From contig JALXFQ010000148.1 in assembly GCA_027067235.1 (NCBI GenBank), positions 1 to 6,740 of the forward strand: 6,740 bases of DNA, written 5' to 3'. This stretch comes from Gammaproteobacteria bacterium. GTDB taxonomy: Bacteria > Pseudomonadota > Gammaproteobacteria > QOAV01. Made by a program: the position numbers and the translations under genes. This document shows positions 5,558 through 6,740 of this stretch, in pieces (position 1 is the stretch's first letter; each line of letters opens with the position of its first letter). The notes beneath the pieces are model-generated. The model made no database searches and had not been told where the DNA came from. It saw only the letters and a list, made by a program, of their open reading frames with translations.

Positions 5558-6481
5558 ATGAGACGAATAGCAATCACTGCCGCCTTGCTGGTCGGCGCAG
5601 TGGCGCAGGCTGCCACCTATGATGTGGAAAACGCCCGAAAGATCAACAAACGCTGCGCCCTTTGTCACGGATTTTACGGGCAGGGCACGGCCGGTGTACT
5701 GTCGCCGCGCCTGGGTGGTCAGACGGCGAAATACCTCGCCAAGGAAACCGCCTACTATCGGGATGGCGTGCGCCATTATCCGCCCATGACCCTGTCGTCC
5801 GGCATCAAGCGCATGACCGACGACGACATACATGACATATCCGAATATCTGGCGGCTATCAATCTGGAAGAAATGGATTTGCCGGCGATACCCACGTTCA
5901 AGGAAGGCGACTGGAAGCGTGGAAAGAAAGCATTCAAGGAAGAAGATTGTAAAACCTGTCACAGAAAAGACGGTACCGGCAAGCCGAAAAAAAACATACC
6001 CATGATTTCCGGTCAGTACGGTTCCTATCTGTTCAACCAGATGAAAAAATTCAAGGCCAAGAAGCGCTATCACGACGATGATCCCGAAGATGACACCTTC
6101 GACGAGATATCAGAAGCCAAAATGAAGGACCTGGTCGCCTATCTGACCCATATTACCAAGGAGCGCGCGGCCAGGCGCCATACAGCCATCGCCAAACTGA
6201 AACAGAAATTCGCGCCGAAAAAAAATCTTGGCATGGGTGGTGTGGCGGCCATGCTGGGCATGGAAGGCATGGAGAAACAGCTCGGCGAAAACAAGAGCAT
6301 GGTGTGCGACAACTGCGCCTCTACGCCGGGTGGATACGCGGGCAGTTTCAAGATTACCGCGACGGGTGAAATACTGCTCAGCCCGGCGCATAAGGATTTA
6401 CGGCTGAAAGCCGGAACCCGGGGCGTGTTCAGAATAACCGATAGCGGAGCGATGGAGTTTATTCCTGAGCCGGCCCGATAG
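5558..6481 (+). CDS. Cytochrome c4-like diheme protein with extra C-terminal CxxC domain
   Basis: Predicted 307 residues, against roughly 200 for cytochrome c4. Residues 1-18 are a Sec signal peptide (cleavage AQA|AT). Domain 1 has CALCH (33-37) and a likely Met77 ligand in YPPM. Domain 2 has CKTCH (131-135), but the segment where c4 proteins carry the second Met is acidic (DDDPEDDTFDE, 173-183) with no Met, so haem 2 may have His172, Met163, another ligand or none. Residues 190-222 are Lys/Arg-rich, and 225-239 are Met/Gly-rich. Residues 248-307 form an unassigned, probably beta-rich domain with CDNC (250-253) followed by Ala, so it is not a haem site. AGGAG at 5547-5551 lies 6 nt before the ATG. 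The protein probably exchanges electrons with the pentaheme cytochrome and with an oxidase or cytochrome pool. The C-terminal domain's role is unknown. Confidence 0.87.
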   Translation: MRRIAITAALLVGAVAQAATYDVENARKINKRCALCHGFYGQGTAGVLSPRLGGQTAKYLAKETAYYRDGVRHYPPMTLSSGIKRMTDDDIHDISEYLAAINLEEMDLPAIPTFKEGDWKRGKKAFKEEDCKTCHRKDGTGKPKKNIPMISGQYGSYLFNQMKKFKAKKRYHDDDPEDDTFDEISEAKMKDLVAYLTHITKERAARRHTAIAKLKQKFAPKKNLGMGGVAAMLGMEGMEKQLGENKSMVCDNCASTPGGYAGSFKITATGEILLSPAHKDLRLKAGTRGVFRITDSGAMEFIPEPAR

Positions 6482-6495
6482 CCAGGGAAATACCA

Positions 6496-6740
6496 ATGAT
6501 GAAAATGACAAAAAAACTGGGTTTGATTGTGGTTCTTTGCGGCCTGATGCAGCCGCCAGCGCTGCTCGCGGACAAGGGCGACATGCCGCTGGAGCCAAGG
6601 GTGGTGAATGTGTCCCAGACAGTGATACAGATGCCACTGAACAAGGGCGTATCCATAGAGGATGCGGTGCAGGCGATGGTGACCAGCGCCGAAAACCTCA
6701 ACATGAAGCTGGTGTCGCACCTGAAAATATCCGACGAACT
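6496..6740 (+). CDS. Secreted protein resembling DUF302, partial (3' end outside window)
   Basis: The frame stays open to the right edge, giving 81 complete codons. It starts at the first of two adjacent ATGs (6496 and 6499), with CAGGG at 6483-6487 about 8 nt before the first, and lies 14 nt after the c4-like gene, so it belongs to the same operon. Residues 1-25 are a Sec signal peptide (MMKMTKK, then a hydrophobic stretch, cleavage near ALLA|DKG). Cys15 is not in a lipobox. The segment from about 50 (KGVSIEDAVQAMVTSAENLN, then MKLVSHLKISDE) resembles the start of a DUF302 domain, a small alpha/beta fold of unknown function. This rests on recall of family sequences and only part of the domain is visible. 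An exported accessory to the redox chain is plausible. Confidence 0.6.
   Translation, partial: MMKMTKKLGLIVVLCGLMQPPALLADKGDMPLEPRVVNVSQTVIQMPLNKGVSIEDAVQAMVTSAENLNMKLVSHLKISDE

Noticed and set aside
6299..6314. Third haem site in the c4-like protein
   Set aside because: The CxxC at residues 250-253 is followed by Ala, not His, so covalent haem with a proximal His is not supported.
1..6740. tRNA, rRNA, CRISPR arrays, insertion sequences
   Set aside because: No cloverleaf, direct-repeat array, transposase or terminal inverted repeat with target duplication was seen on either strand.

Overview
The window reads as a piece of a gammaproteobacterial-type genome. This is inferred from an OmpA-family envelope protein with thrombospondin type-3 calcium-binding sequence, a Tat-exported DmsA-like molybdoenzyme, a cytochrome c4-type protein and a textbook sigma-54 promoter. 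No ribosomal or taxonomic marker is present, so species and genus cannot be named. Every supported gene is on the + strand.

Layout. Bases 1-61 are the tail of an upstream transcription unit and end in a compact intrinsic terminator (37-61). Bases 168-1631 encode a 487-residue exported OmpA-family protein. Its N-terminal half carries six diverged copies of a 27-residue repeat, ahead of a calcium-binding linker and a peptidoglycan-binding domain. It is followed by a perfect 7-bp hairpin and a second intrinsic terminator (1678-1729). The 494-bp gap at 1632-2125 is regulatory. It holds six copies of TGTCA/TGACA, some arranged as inverted repeats, then a possible IHF site, a perfect-consensus sigma-54 -24/-12 promoter (1976-1991) and a leader of about 120 nt.

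From 2126 to the right edge runs a tightly spaced operon. It starts with a periplasmic DmsA-like molybdopterin oxidoreductase, followed by a pentaheme cytochrome c, a cytochrome c4-like protein with an extra C-terminal CxxC domain, and the start of a secreted protein resembling DUF302 that is cut by the window edge.

How it may work together (inference). All four operon products have export signals, so this looks like a periplasmic redox chain. A DmsA relative normally works with an iron-sulfur subunit (DmsB) and a membrane anchor (DmsC); neither is present next to it. Instead the enzyme is followed by two c-type cytochromes with seven haem motifs in total. Electrons are therefore probably exchanged directly between the Mo enzyme and haem proteins, either outward to a terminal oxidase through the c4-like protein (substrate oxidation) or inward from a quinol-cytochrome c step (substrate reduction). 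The substrate cannot be read from the sequence. Two departures from the families strengthen the case for something non-standard: the enzyme's first iron-sulfur motif has His where DmsA has its third Cys, and the second haem domain of the c4-like protein lacks the usual Met ligand.
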